From Lepidostoma basale (lineage: Eukaryota; Arthropoda; Insecta; Trichoptera; Lepidostomatidae), in the NCBI GenBank assembly GCA_022606425.2, contig JAHDVF020000001.1:1178001-1242000 (forward strand): 64,000 bases of DNA, written 5' to 3'. The position numbers and the translations under genes are program-made. The notes below the pieces were generated by a model that saw nothing but the letters and a program-made list of their open reading frames with translations, was not told where the DNA came from and did no database searches. Shown one piece after another: positions 31,786-41,626 of this stretch. Position 1 is the first letter of the stretch. The number at the start of each line of letters is the position of its first letter.

Positions 31786-32134
31786 TACTATTTATTATCT
31801 TTATTGAATAATAAAATATAAGAGTTGAAGATCTCTTAAGAAGTTGACGTGTTGCCAGCGTAGGAATCGTTTATTGTAAATGATATCTCGAATCAGTCTT
31901 GAAATACGGCATTAAAATAAATCAACCGGCACTTCTAAATGCCAGCTAAATGTAAGCGCGTGTCCTGGTTCCTGGTGTATCACGATAAAAAAAGTTTAAG
32001 ACCTGCCATTTCCGCATTGACCATTTACATCCAAATATTTATTTCGGACTTGTGTTCAACAATCTACGAATAAACAAGGCTTCATATATTTTTATATATG
32101 AACAAAAACAACGGTGTTATTCACGGAAGTAAAA
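31786..32134. other. Unassigned DNA
   Basis: No recognised element. Confidence 0.35.
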
Positions 32135-32336
32135 ATACCATCAGGCCGTTTTGCAGGCAGGGAAGGCGAGGATGGGCCGTCATGCTACTCGATCCTGATA
32201 CAACTGTCTAGTTTCTTCCACATTCATAATAATAATAATAGTAATAATAATAATAATAATAATAAATAATAATAAATAAATAAATAAAAACAATAATAAT
32301 AATCATAATAGTAATAATAATAGTAATAATAAAACT
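32135..32336 (-). mobile_element. RTE-like LINE scrap and AAT microsatellite
   Basis: Antisense RTE end (catcaggccgttttgcagg to cttccacattcat), then a long AAT/AAAT microsatellite at 32227-32335. Confidence 0.65.
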
Positions 32337-32605
32337 GACTTACTAACTAACCATCACGCCGTCTCTCCAAAGGGGTAAGCAGAAAGAATAGACTGCCACA
32401 CTTTTATTTTCTGACATACTTCTCTCACGTCCTCAACGTTCATACATCGTGTCATTCATAATAAAAATAAAAATAAAAATAACTAACTTAATAACTAACT
32501 AACTAACCATCACGCCGTTTAGCCGAAGGGGTAGGCAGAAAGAATGGACTGCCACACTGTTCTTTCCTGACATACTTCTCTCGATTCATCAACATTTATA
32601 CACCA
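32337..32605 (-). mobile_element. Two adjacent RTE-like LINE tails
   Basis: Two antisense ends (catcacgccgtctctccaaa at 32352 and catcacgccgtttagccgaa at 32509), each with an ACTA-type tail and about 100 bp of coding end, separated by an AAAAT repeat. The second apparently inserted beside or into the first. Confidence 0.75.
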
Positions 32606-32804
32606 TCAATTTGACTCCCTATTTGGTTAAATTTTTTAATTGAAGATTTCTACTATATCATGTTCATTTTTTACAATTATTACACTCTATTATACAAAAC
32701 GTGACATATTTCATTTCGTTCAATGCATAATGTTTAATTTAAATTTCAATTTGAACGCTATTATGTGAGGGAAAGTTTCAAGGTTGCCCCCATAAAAGAA
32801 AAGT

Positions 32805-33050
32805 TATCAGAAACAAGGCTCCAATGGTACGGTCACATATGAGGAGACCTCACGACCATGTCGTGAAAAAGTGTCTTTCCGTGACTAGTAAGAGATGAAG
32901 AGGAAGACCTCAAACCACCTGGCTGACGAATATGCAGATGGAAATGAAAGCTCCTGAAGCTGCTTTCCAAGGAAATACCTGGTGCCAAATGATAAAAAAC
33001 GACCCCGAGTAACGGGAAGAGGCAATTGGGAAGAAAAATAAGTAAGTAAG
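32805..33050 (+). mobile_element. LINE ORF2 C-terminal fragment with AAGT tail
   Basis: A broken frame reads KEKLSETRLQWYGHI, then a region of the RGRPQTTWLTNMQMEMKAPE type, then an NTWCQMIKNDPE-like end, followed by aagtaagtaag. The RLQWYGHV and RPxTTWL blocks are typical LINE C-terminus text; a related family member is at 51560-52095. Confidence 0.75.
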
Positions 33051-33054
33051 AAAA

Positions 33055-33165
33055 ATAAGGCTTAACCCAACCAATGACAGGTCATAAGTCCTGTAAACGC
33101 CTCGATCAACCATATTCTGTTTCCAATTTGCATATTCGTCTCTATTGAGATACAATTGATTCTTG
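33055..33165. mobile_element. Family-X element end
   Basis: It matches aacccaaccaatgacaggtc to ctctattgagatacaatt of the 31132-31261 arm. Solo end. Confidence 0.65.
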
Positions 33166-33644
33166 AATTGATAGCCCGTAATGGGTGAAATCCAGTTGTT
33201 CATCTACAAGTATTTGTATACATTCAAAATGTTGTAAAAAAAGGAAAATAAGAATTTGATTCTTTTGTTTGCCGACCACTGGCTTAAGTTAATCAAAAAT
33301 GTAAAAGATAACGTTTTTGTAAAGTTTTACCTTCTATATTGTGAATTTTGTGTGTTCAAATATTATATGAGTATTTATATAGATAACGGGAAATGCTCCG
33401 GAAGCCTACGTTTGGATAATCCCCTCTTTGCGTTATCGAAAATTCTAATTTTGTTTGGTAAAACGAGTTTTCGGTACACGGCAGATCTGGAGCGGATATC
33501 ACACTTGACATTTGCCCCTAGCTGGCGGGAGATAACCTTTGATATTAGCTAATCATTTGGAGATACTCCCGCCTGGATACAGGATATCCGGCTTCAGCCA
33601 ATATATCACCACTATATAAATATTTTTAACTGTTTAATTGAACA
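33166..33644. other. Unassigned DNA
   Basis: A 98-codon plus frame at 33256-33552 shows no resemblance to a known family. Nothing else is recognised. Confidence 0.35.
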
Positions 33645-33741
33645 ACAACAACAACAAACCGTCACGCCGTTTCCGAGAGAATGGACTGCCACCGTACTCT
33701 ATTCTGACATACCTTTCTAGCTTACCCCACATTCATACAGC
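33645..33741 (-). mobile_element. RTE-like LINE, part 1 (split by a hAT-like insertion)
   Basis: Tail of caa repeats, then gtcacgccgtttccgagaga and the coding end up to catacagc, where the insertion starts. The copy continues at 33986. Confidence 0.8.
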
Positions 33742-33985
33742 GAGTGGCGGTACTCTCATAGAAGCCCAGAAGCCCGGCTTGCGTAAGAAATTTTGAATCA
33801 AAACCTTTTATGGCTTACAGAGGTTTAGCTCTTGTGGCTATTCCTCTTACGTCTGATGGGAACATTGTTGGAAGGTGATTTTGTGGGTTGTTGGTTTATT
33901 CGGTGGCATGATTACTTTGATTTGGAGGTTTTGATTAAAATTACGCAAGCCAGGCTTCTGGGCTTCTATGGGAGTAGCGCCACTG
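33742..33985. mobile_element. Chimeric hAT-like element carrying a Jockey 3' end
   Basis: The 244-bp insert is flanked by the perfect octamer catacagc (33734-33741 and 33986-33993), which a normal RTE has once. Terminal inverted repeats of about 55 bp begin gagtggcggtactctcatag; the right end, inverted, begins cagtggcgctactcccatag. The arms contain gaagcccagaagcccggctt. The centre, about 110 bp from ggcttacagaggtttagctc to gcatgatt, matches the Jockey-like LINE 3' end (7785-8037). The same chimera recurs at 43690-43933. Confidence 0.85.
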
Positions 33986-34235
33986 CATACAGCGAGTAAT
34001 ACACGCACGTCGATACTTCCGGCATCTGACATGACCAACCTTTAAAATTTGATTAATTTGGTAATGCCATGTATTTCTCGGTCTACCTCGACTCCGTACT
34101 CCATTTACATCGTTAACGTATACTTTTTTAACCATTCTTTTTTCACCCATGCGCTCCATATGTCCTTTCATAAATATGTTCATAATACATTATTTCGCTC
34201 TATATTCCTTTCTAATATCAGCATTTGAGATTCAT
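33986..34235 (-). mobile_element. RTE-like LINE, part 2
   Basis: Continues the copy: RRACITR, RGRPRNTWHYQINQILKVGH, RMVKKVYVNDVNGVRS, HMERMGEKR, then decays beyond the MNxIM block. Confidence 0.85.
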
Positions 34236-34289
34236 TTGAGATTTGAGGTTTAATTGAAACGACAAGAGGTTTAATTGAGTGCCGCGACA

Positions 34290-34790
34290 ATTTCATAGAA
34301 GTTAAACCAATAGTGATGTAATAACAGTGTTACAATTAAAAAGTTAACAGTGATGTAATAACGGTGTTTCATTTGAAAAGTTAATAATGTTGAAATATCA
34401 AAGTGTTTCCGCCAAAACAATGGATTACAAAAATATTATGAAATTCATCAAGGATATCATTTATCATAGATCAATCGAATATTTTTATTTCCATGACTTA
34501 TTATTAAAATGTATACATCATAATTTTATAACGAGTGAGGATAATGGAAGATGCGTATATCCGAAACAGATAACGTATACGACAAAAAAAATATCTGCTG
34601 ACGTGACACAGACGTGGTGGTCGTAAGAAGGGCGGAATGGAGATGTTGTTAAACATAAAGCGATCGCTCAACCCAACCAATGGACAGGTCATAAGTCCTG
34701 TAAGCGCCTTGGCCACCATATTCTGTTCCCAGAAAAACAATTTACATATTCGTCTGTATTGAGATACAATTAATCCATATAATAAAAAAG
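34290..34790. mobile_element. Mixed MITE remnants including a family-X end
   Basis: A duplicated agtgatgtaataac(a/g)gtgtt block at about 34313-34365, the agtgtttccgccaaaacaa motif near 34401, and a family-X end at 34635-34775 (ggacaggtcataagtcctgt to gtattgagatacaattaat). Confidence 0.5.
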
Positions 34791-34844
34791 GGTGATTCAT
34801 TTATTGATTCTTGATCAATTGTGTTAAATTCCTTATTAAATGAA

Positions 34845-35015
34845 TAATAGGAATGAAAACATCTGTTTTCTAGAAGATTTATACTATTTTATGGGAATGG
34901 TATGTTTCGCCTTGCTTAGACCTATAGGCCTAGAGGCTTCCATTGATATGCCCTAACAAGGCGAAAATTGTCTTTCCCGCAAAACTTCAAGAGAACAGAC
35001 GTTTCCATCAAATTA
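34845..35015. mobile_element. M1-family palindromic MITE
   Basis: The left part gaatgaaaacatctgttttc and the right part aagagaacagacgtttccat are inverted counterparts. The central ttcgccttgctta and aacaaggcgaa form an inner hairpin. Confidence 0.65.
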
Positions 35016-35311
35016 TATTGTTATTATTGTTGACTCGATCTTGCAGAGCTCGCTCGTTCTTAAAAAAATGTCACCCAACTAGGGTAAGCCGTTCTAGGGT
35101 CCATGTACTGTGCGAAATCCAAGTACTTGGTTAATTATCAATAAATAAAAAAATTTAGGTGAATGGATGTGGCGCATGTTCATGGTCTTCTTCGCTTGTT
35201 TCAATCCAAGGGATTGGTTTGCAGCAAAGTGTAACATTATTGCTGGTTCTTGGGATGCCACTTGGGCCTTTAAATGTGGTAGTTTCCTGTTGCTTTCCAC
35301 ATTCGTATACG

Positions 35312-35520
35312 GCAGGTTATTTGAACTCAATTACTGTATATTTTTCAGCTATCGATTCATGATATGCGATAGGTAGCTAATCCATCGTCATTTTATTGAC
35401 AAATGAAATCTACACCAGACCAAATACATGTAGTGTGACAATCACACTGTTTTCAACGGGATTCGAATCCGGGGCCTTCGGTGTGGCGGTCGTAGCTCTT
35501 GCCGCTCTGCCACGGAGATC
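35312..35520 (-). mobile_element. tRNA-derived SINE, LINE-tail type, diverged
   Basis: The minus strand has the head with B box (plus strand ggattcgaatccggggcctt), tagatttcatttgtcaataa and the tail acagtaattgagttcaaat. It abuts a second SINE copy after about 50 bp. Confidence 0.8.
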
Positions 35521-35574
35521 ATACTCTATGTATTGTGTACTTGGTAAATTATCAATAAATAAAGAATCTTTTTT

Positions 35575-35803
35575 TTTTGTACAACAGGTTGTTTGAACCC
35601 AATTACTGTAAACATTTTTGTTTTAGCTATTATATTGATTCTCATGACATGTGATAGGTAGCCAATTTGTCACCATTTTATTGTCACGTGAATTCTACAC
35701 CAGACCAAAGACAGCGTGGCAATCACGCTGCCATCGTCGGGAATCGAACCCGGGACCTTCAGTATGGAAGTCAGAGCTCTTACCACTCTGCCACGAAGGT
35801 CGT
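35575..35803 (-). mobile_element. tRNA-derived SINE, LINE-tail type, best copy
   Basis: On the minus strand: head gacgaccttcgtggcagagt, B box in ggttcgattcc, gtagaattcacgtgacaata, ggctacctatcacatgtcat, then tail tttacagtaattgggttcaa and caacctgttgtacaaaaaaa. The tail equals the 3' end of the LINE at 3524-3872, the strongest SINE-LINE match in the window. Confidence 0.9.
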
Positions 35804-35824
35804 CAAATCAAATCTTCTTGAGAA

Positions 35825-36065
35825 TTGAATGGATTCTTCTTCTTATTGTAGATCTTGCGATCTGTTTATGCAGGATATCAACTTTCTTCCTGTGATGAAG
35901 GCGACCAGCTTTCTCTCATCTCATTGGCGTCTTGGTGGTTGACGGCCCTCTGAAATCTCTTGCGTTACGATCTTAGGAGTCCTCGCTGGGTCTATTCTCT
36001 CGATGTAGTCCCTTGAGAATCGATTTCTCTGCCTACTCCATCTTAGTATGTCTTCAATTTTGCAA
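35825..36065 (-). mobile_element. LINE ORF2 C-terminal fragment
   Basis: The minus strand reads KIEDILRWSRQRNRFSRDYI, ERIDPARTPKIVTQE and EGRQPPRRQ, then a frame break, and ends in AAGAAGAAG. It matches the VEDIVRWGRSRRRFWRDHV family at 46190-46625 and 48560-48800. Confidence 0.75.
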
Positions 36066-36375
36066 ACGTGAATAGATGTGTTGATTTTAATATTTGAACT
36101 TGTTTACAAATGATACGAAAGTTTTATTGTTACTTGTGCCGAAAAATAATATTCCTTTGTGAGCGTGCGAGCAGCCAGGTAGGAACTTATCAGTATTTTA
36201 GAGTGATGTGATAGCGAATAACCTTTGATATTGGGAGATATGAAATGTTTATTACTAAATTAACATAACATTCAGTTTATCGTTTTATCATCGAATGTTT
36301 TATTCTACGAGTATGTACGTACACAGCATTGTGTGGTGTGTGCATTGTTTATGCGACTATCTGACATATCTGCTT
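36066..36375. other. Unassigned AT-rich DNA
   Basis: No recognised element. Confidence 0.35.
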
Positions 36376-36722
36376 AACCCATTAACGCCTATGGTATTAT
36401 GCATCATATGCAAATCATATCATTGTAAAAGTATTGCCCAAAACTCGTACAAAGTACTACAAATGTATGATATACCGTACGTAAAAAAATATAAGGGCAT
36501 ACTGAACCAATATGTTTTTTTCTTCTTGTTTCTTAATTTCCTAATTAATGAGGGTCGTGATCTAGAAGTCTCCCCCAGTCATCTGCTTAATCTGGTCACA
36601 CCACCGCCTGGAGATCAGCCTTACTTCTTTTTCCTCGAACACTTCCTGGGACAATTTCTTTTTATTAAATTATAATAAACCCATATTTTTAAATAATAAA
36701 AATATTCGGACGTAATGGGTAA
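36376..36722. mobile_element. Candidate TIR element containing a LINE scrap
   Basis: The ends acccattaacgcctatgg and, inverted, tacccattacgtccg are similar. The left flank is tta, but no matching TTAA is seen on the right. At about 36545-36645 the minus strand reads a GRPPTRWCDQIKQMTGG-like LINE segment (frame broken), so the 126-codon plus frame here (36295-36675) is antisense to LINE DNA and not a gene. Confidence 0.4.
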
Positions 36723-36999
36723 ATTATTTTATCGTTTTAATCAGTTTTTGCAATTCTCGATAATCACAGTGCAATTACAAACATACGAATTCTTTGTTAT
36801 ACTTATGTTGTCCATTAAAAAATATTGGTAATGAATAATAATAGTAATCCTTTATAATATAATGTTTATTTAGTTTTGTCGGGGTTAAATGCATAACCCA
36901 TATAAGTGGACTTCGACTGCTGAACCAGCGTATTTCATGATGAAATATATTACACAAATAATCGAAAACGCCTGACTTAGGACCTACTTATCAAAAGTG

Positions 37000-37425
37000 A
37001 TGAATCGGGGCCCAGATTTATTCACACAGGTCACTAGGTCACTAGAGCAGAGCATCGTGTGAAAGGGGAAGCAAAGCATATAAAAGCGGTACATCCGACC
37101 ACCATGGACAGTATTCCTTCTTGCGACTTCTAACCAACACGAGTCTACGCCGTCAAGTCTACGTACAAAGAACCCTCGACTCTCCCACCGAGCTACGCTA
37201 CTGTCTCCACTGCTTAGCCACGTAACTTCCGACGAGTCTTCGCTCCAGCCGACCGACGCTACTGCCCAGCGAACCATCAGCCCCAGCTGCTATCGACGTC
37301 CAGGCGCACGCTCCATCGCGAGTACATAATACTGTTAACGTATGATTACTTGTGATCTGCAATAAACGCTGAAACCTCGACTGCTTTTAACTCTCACCAC
37401 ACCCCCCAAAGTTTCATTCCACATG
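37000..37425 (+). mobile_element. Possible LTR-like segment
   Basis: A TATA-like gcatataaaagcggtac at about 37057, a C-rich CpG stretch, aataaacgct at about 37363, and a cctcgactgctttt... ctctcaccaca end make the order and style of an LTR, similar to the solo LTR at 40130. A TG start and target duplication could not be fixed. Confidence 0.35.
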
Positions 37426-37435
37426 TTTTAATATA

Positions 37436-37525
37436 TTATTTTACCTGTTCTCAATAGATGCCTTAAAAATTAAATTTGTAATGTCTGTTGATGAAATAAA
37501 CTGTTTTGATTTGATTTGATTTAAT
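37436..37525 (+). mobile_element. 3' UTR of the (GATTT)n-tailed LINE
   Basis: The segment acctgttctcaatagatgcc to gatgaaataaactgttttga ends in repeated gattt. Same as the UTR attached to the ORF at 10662-11291. Confidence 0.75.
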
Positions 37526-37684
37526 TATTCGACTAGTTTTTCTGACCGGCTGTCCTGTCAAATAACGAAGTTCTATCGATTAAATGTTTTAATTTTGAAG
37601 CACTGTTATTACACGTATCACAAATTATTCTTATGAGATCGTCGCGACAGCTGTTTCGCCAACCTATAATTTTTTTGCCAACCG

Positions 37685-37905
37685 CAATTTTTTTGAATTT
37701 TATAAACTCCATTTTATAAACTAGTTAACCTAAACATATTTAGTACTAGGACTGCACCTGACGCAGATGATCAACATTTACATCAGGAAAGGATCATTTG
37801 AAAAAGTGTGTTTTGAGTCCCGATCTAAACTCTGACCGACTCTCTATGTAGTTGATGTCTGCTGGAAGATTGATTAGGATCTGGTCTCTTCGGTTCGGCA
37901 TACGT
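37685..37905 (-). mobile_element. L2/CR1-like LINE scrap
   Basis: It matches the 19530-19640 part of the L2-like copy: ggactgcacctgacgcagat, gtgtgttttgagtcccgatc and ctgctggaagattg. Confidence 0.65.
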
Positions 37906-37939
37906 GCCCAATCCATGCTAGGCGACCAGCCTTGGGTTA

Positions 37940-38290
37940 TATGGATACATTTTTAGATCTTATTATTAATTATGTATTGTTTCAGATATATTTTATATTG
38001 AGTTGTAGTGAGTCTCCTTGTGTCTTTTGGTAGTTCATTGTAAAGTTTCAGTCCATTGTTCAATATCCTTGATTGTCCTGTCTTAGTTCGTGCATTCGTT
38101 AAGTGGTATCTGTCGCAGTTCCTGGTCCGGTGTCTGTGTATGTCTGAATTTTTAGTTAGTTTGTAGCTGCTGTCTGTTGTCTTTTCCATGGTCATTCTGT
38201 GCACAATTTTTAAGGTCTCATATTTGGTCAGGTCTGATATGTCCATTTGTTTTGTTTGTCTGTAAACTTGTATGGTTGGGGTAAGGTAGT
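37940..38290 (-). mobile_element. LINE ORF2 C-terminal fragment, distinct family
   Basis: The minus-strand ORF 37953-38246 reads MDISDLTKYETLKIVHRMTM, NCDRYHLTNARTKTGQSRIL and NNGLKLYNELPKDTRR. The KLYNELP block with preceding RT-rich text is the C-terminus style of several LINE groups. Only copy in this window. Confidence 0.6.
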
Positions 38291-39029
38291 TAATGTTATA
38301 TGCTAATTTTTATTACTTACATAACTATTCACCCAAATCACATTTATTCCGCTTTTCAAATAAAAACATAAAATAATAAATTATCGCTTTGCTTTGAAAC
38401 AGGAAGACATGAGTTAATCCACTATGAAGAATGATGTATTTGCGGCAAGGAATCGTCGTGTGGGGACTGGTGGCAGGAACAGTGTAACAAAGCTGGCAGC
38501 GGTTTGGCTCAGGAAGTTATTCCTGGCACTTCCGCGTTTGGAGCCCCGCCGCTACATGTCCGGGGACAGGAATATCCCAAGTACGCCAGACATCCTGGCC
38601 GCTACACAAGATCCCCACTAAATTAAAGAACCGGCATTAAAAAGTGAAAACATCCAAAAGAGAGTACTTCATTCTGTCGCATATGAACGTCCATTTTCTA
38701 CTATGCATGTTTTATTACAACTCAAATGTATTATTTTAAATATTGATTCGTGTATTGGAACAAATTATACAAAATAAAGTAAAATTATGCAGAATAGTTA
38801 TATCGGAATTTTATAATAATCTTATCATTCGCTACCAGCGGGACTTGAAATCGGAACATTTCCGAGCTATTTTTATTCTCTGCTGTTATTATGAATTGTG
38901 TCGTAAATTTTTATCAAGGGTTGTTGAGGCTGGTTAATTGTAATCGAGGCTTGAGATGTGAAAAGTTTTTTTTTGTCGGTATATTGAAGATAAGGTGATC
39001 TATAATAAAATGACAATATGTCAAGATAT
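38291..39029. other. Unassigned DNA with a small GC-rich ORF
   Basis: A 65-codon plus frame at 38424-38621 (MKNDVFAARN to ILAATQDPH) is richer in GC than its surroundings, but I recognise no family. The rest is AT-rich and unassigned. Confidence 0.3.
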
Positions 39030-39193
39030 TTTAGCTTTCATTTGCTTTGATTTATTTGATCATGCCAAGTTTTCGTCTGTCTTCCTTTATTTTATGTTCC
39101 ATTTCCATCGTTAACATAATTTTTTTTACGATTCTTTCTTCATTCATTATTTCCAGGTGTCTTAACCATATTAATGATCCTTTTATTATTTTG
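39030..39193 (-). mobile_element. RTE-like LINE, part 1 (host of an RTE insertion)
   Basis: Antisense of the HDQ-, KVYVNDVN-like and GHLEIMNEERIVKK regions. It is interrupted after ttattattttg and resumes at 39486 with the IRCG-like region. Confidence 0.8.
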
Positions 39194-39474
39194 GGATAAG
39201 GGATGAGGGAAGAATGGTTAAAAAGATATATACGAGTAGTGTGAATAGGAAAAGAAGTCGAGGAAGGCCAAGGAAGACATGGCATGACCAAATTAATCAA
39301 TTACTGAAAAGCGGCCATGTTCGAAGTAGGAACAACCGACAAGCGTGCATGTCACGATGTGCGAATTTAAAAGAGGCACGAGAATTTTGTCAGGATAGAA
39401 CAATGTGGCGATCCATCCATCCATCTCTGCCTACCCCTCCGGGGAAACGGCGTGATGGTTAGTTAGTTAGTTAG
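39194..39474 (+). mobile_element. RTE-like LINE inserted into another RTE copy, 11-bp target duplication
   Basis: Flanked by ttattattttg at 39183-39193 and 39475-39485. This sense copy starts abruptly at the MVKKIYTSSVN codons (39214), reads RGRPRKTWHDQINQLLKSGH, RNNRQACMSRCANLKEA and an end with a shifted frame, then ggggaaacggcgtgatggtt and GTTA repeats. This is a clean, short, 5'-truncated insertion (281 bp) in the opposite direction to its host. Confidence 0.9.
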
Positions 39475-39485
39475 TTATTATTTTG

Positions 39486-39640
39486 TTTGGGCATTTTTAT
39501 TCGCACCGCAATCTCTTCTTATATTATTTTCGACACTCTATTATACTCAAATTTTCTACACATGCGTCTAAGAGATCTCATTTTTACTGCATTTATTCTA
39601 CTTTCACGCCACGCTTCCCTTTCATACATAAGGGAAATAG
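39486..39640 (-). mobile_element. RTE-like LINE, part 2
   Basis: Antisense of the ECGA-like, RRMC-like and YERE.W-like region: attcgcaccgcaatctcttc, gcgtctaagagatctcattt, atacataagggaaatagaaa. Confidence 0.8.
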
Positions 39641-40129
39641 AAAGTTAATGAGTCTTCTGAGTCTTACACAACAAACTGAAGTGATTCAGTGTTTTATCAG
39701 TTTTCACTCATAGCCGTGAACCTTGGCCTATCCCGGTTGAGAGTGTTATCTCAGCCGTTCAAATAAACAAAGTTAATTGGTCTGCAGCAAACTGGTGCGC
39801 GGATTGATACTTCTCCAGGTTCCTTTGAATCTCTATAATAAGATTACGGCACTTCCATCTGCCGAGATAGCCGCGAGCTCCAGCCACCCACGGCGGCTTC
39901 AAAGCTTTCAGCGGCGTGCATGCCGTTGGTGCAAAGAATGTACCCATTATCTCAAAGAGTTTTATTCTGTTTCTTATTCTAAAAATATTTTTCGACGAAC
40001 GTACGTAATTACCTGTTTTCTAAATAAGAATTCAGAAAAATCCGCATGCAGTGTATTCACGTAATACAGCATCATCTTTGTGAAGATTAGAAAGAATACA
40101 ATATAAACTATATTCAAGAGTATTAGCTA
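39641..40129. other. Unassigned DNA
   Basis: A somewhat GC-rich stretch at about 39780-39950 has no recognised origin. No element ends seen. Confidence 0.35.
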
Positions 40130-40388
40130 TGTGGGACTGGGAGGATTAATCCCATCCCCCCTACCTAACCTACGGCGCTAGTATGCTGGCAGCAGCATAG
40201 CGCCCCCTGGAGACAAGGACCCTGTCTTTGCTCCGGGCTTATTACCGCGTCCTTCGGCCGAGCGACACGCGTCCGCTCGAACGCTCTCGCCCTATCTATT
40301 GTAATACACTTGTCTGTGCCGAAATAAATAACTGTGTACCAACCAACCTCTGACTTTTCACTAGCACACCGAACCACCTCACACTACA
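40130..40388 (+). mobile_element. Solo LTR with 4-bp target duplication
   Basis: The 259-bp segment starts tgtgggactgggaggattaa and ends ctcacactaca, so TG...CA. It is flanked by gcta at 40126-40129 and 40389-40392. It contains aataaataactgtgt (polyadenylation signal) and a C-rich, CpG-rich middle. Size, ends and 4-bp duplication fit a Gypsy-type LTR; no internal domain is present, so it is a solo LTR left by recombination. Confidence 0.75.
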
Positions 40389-40400
40389 GCTATATCAGCA

Positions 40401-40845
40401 TCATCGTAGCTAAGTGGTTAGTGCTACGACTGCCATACCGAAAGTCCCCGTTTCGATTCCCGGCGATGGCAGTGTGATTGTCACACTGTCTTTGGTCTGG
40501 TATAGAATTCTTCTTCTTCACTTTTGGTAGACTCAGGAGTCTGTTATTTCAGGCGGGTTCTCTTGAGACGCTGAACTCTAGCTTTCTCTTCACCGTTTCG
40601 AGGGTATTCCTGGTCGGCGTTGTCCGTTTGGCGTTTCATGGAGAACTATGTGTGGTGTCCTATTTGAGCTCATCCTTTCTACGTGTTTCTACGTAAGGTA
40701 TAAAATTCACGTGACAAAATTGGCGATATATTAGCTACCTATCACATGTCATGAGAATCAATATGATAGCTATACACTTTACATCAATTTGGTCTGTGCT
40801 TTAATGATGTAAATAGCGATTCAACCAAAATAATAAAATTATTAC
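40401..40845 (+). mobile_element. tRNA-derived SINE, second tail type, split by an insertion
   Basis: Head with gtagctaagtggttagtgc and B box tttcgattccc, gcagtgtgattgtcacactg, then an insert at 40509-40697, then ttcacgtgacaaaattggcg, agctacctatcacatgtcat and the tail gatgtaaatagcgattcaac. The insert is flanked by ggtatagaatt and ggtataaaatt. Confidence 0.85.
40509..40697 (-). mobile_element. LINE 3' end inserted in a SINE, about 11-bp target duplication
   Basis: It begins cttcttcttcac (an inverted GAA-type tail) and resembles antisense LINE C-terminus text (gaactctagctttctcttca, ctggtcggcgttgtccg). The flanking ggtata(g/a)aatt repeats mark the insertion. Confidence 0.65.
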
Positions 40846-40847
40846 AA

Positions 40848-41065
40848 TCTTCTAGGTATTATTTATTGTTTCTTGAATAATAATGTAAAACTCCATATTA
40901 AATAATTAATACGAATGAAAACGTCAGTTTTCTAGAAGTTTTATTATATTTTATGGGAATGACATGTTTCGCCCTTCTAAGACATTTTTAAATGTTTGAT
41001 AATGCCTTAGAAGGGCGAAACATGTCATTCCATAAAATATAATTAAACTTATAGAAAATTACTCA
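40848..41065. mobile_element. M1-family palindromic MITE
   Basis: Left: attgtttcttgaataataat and cagttttctagaagttttat; right: the inverse with aattaaacttatagaaaat. Central arms gggaatgacatgtttcgccc and gggcgaaacatgtcattcc form a long hairpin. Confidence 0.8.
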
Positions 41066-41119
41066 ATACTAGAAATACATAATACTGAATTCTTCAGAAA
41101 AAAACAAGAAAAATGGTTA

Positions 41120-41342
41120 AACAAATTGCATTCAAACAGTCTTAATGGATAGAGGAACCGTGGACGACCGATGAAAACATGGCTTAACCAAATTAATCAA
41201 TAATTACAAGGTCACAATCTAAGTCTGAAAAATCGACGAGCGTGCGTGTTACGATGTGTGAATGTAGAGGAACTGGGGAAGTTTTTCAGGATCTAGCAGT
41301 ATGGCAGTCTATCCTCTGCCTACATCTTCGGAGAAATGGCTC
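41120..41342 (+). mobile_element. RTE-like LINE, diverged subfamily
   Basis: Reads traces of NRGRPMKTWLNQINQ, KNRRACVLRCVNVEEL and WQSI..AY, with a frameshift, ending cggagaaatggct without a normal tail. Confidence 0.65.
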
Positions 41343-41626
41343 GGATTGGACTTGGATCTTCTGGCTTACAGAGATTCAGCTCTTGTAGCTATTTCTCTTA
41401 CGTCTGATGGGACCATTGTTGGAAAGGTTATTTAGTGGGTTCTGGATTTATGCGGCGGCATGATTTGTGTGGCAAGGAGTGTTCCTCTGTAAGAGGATCG
41501 ATTATGGGCGCTTGTGGCGGCTGGAGGTGTTTGGATCGTAATTTAAGAGGTCTTTAATTGTGGGACTAGGATGTGAAGGGAGTTATTTGTAAAAACGTTT
41601 GGCAACTTTCAGAATGAATTCATCAT
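41343..41626 (-). mobile_element. Jockey-like LINE, part 1 (host of an RTE insertion)
   Basis: Antisense Jockey end: ttggacttggatcttctggc (tail), cttacgtctgatgggaccat, gcttgtggcggctggaggtg, aactttcagaatgaattcat. It resumes at about 42013 after the RTE. Confidence 0.8.

Noticed and set aside
36295..36675. 126-codon plus-strand ORF with hydrophobic stretches
   Set aside because: It overlaps an antisense LINE fragment and a candidate MITE, and no family is recognised.
37000..37425. Full LTR call
   Set aside because: TATA-like and AATAAA signals are present, but no TG...CA ends with a target duplication could be fixed; kept only as a low-confidence feature.
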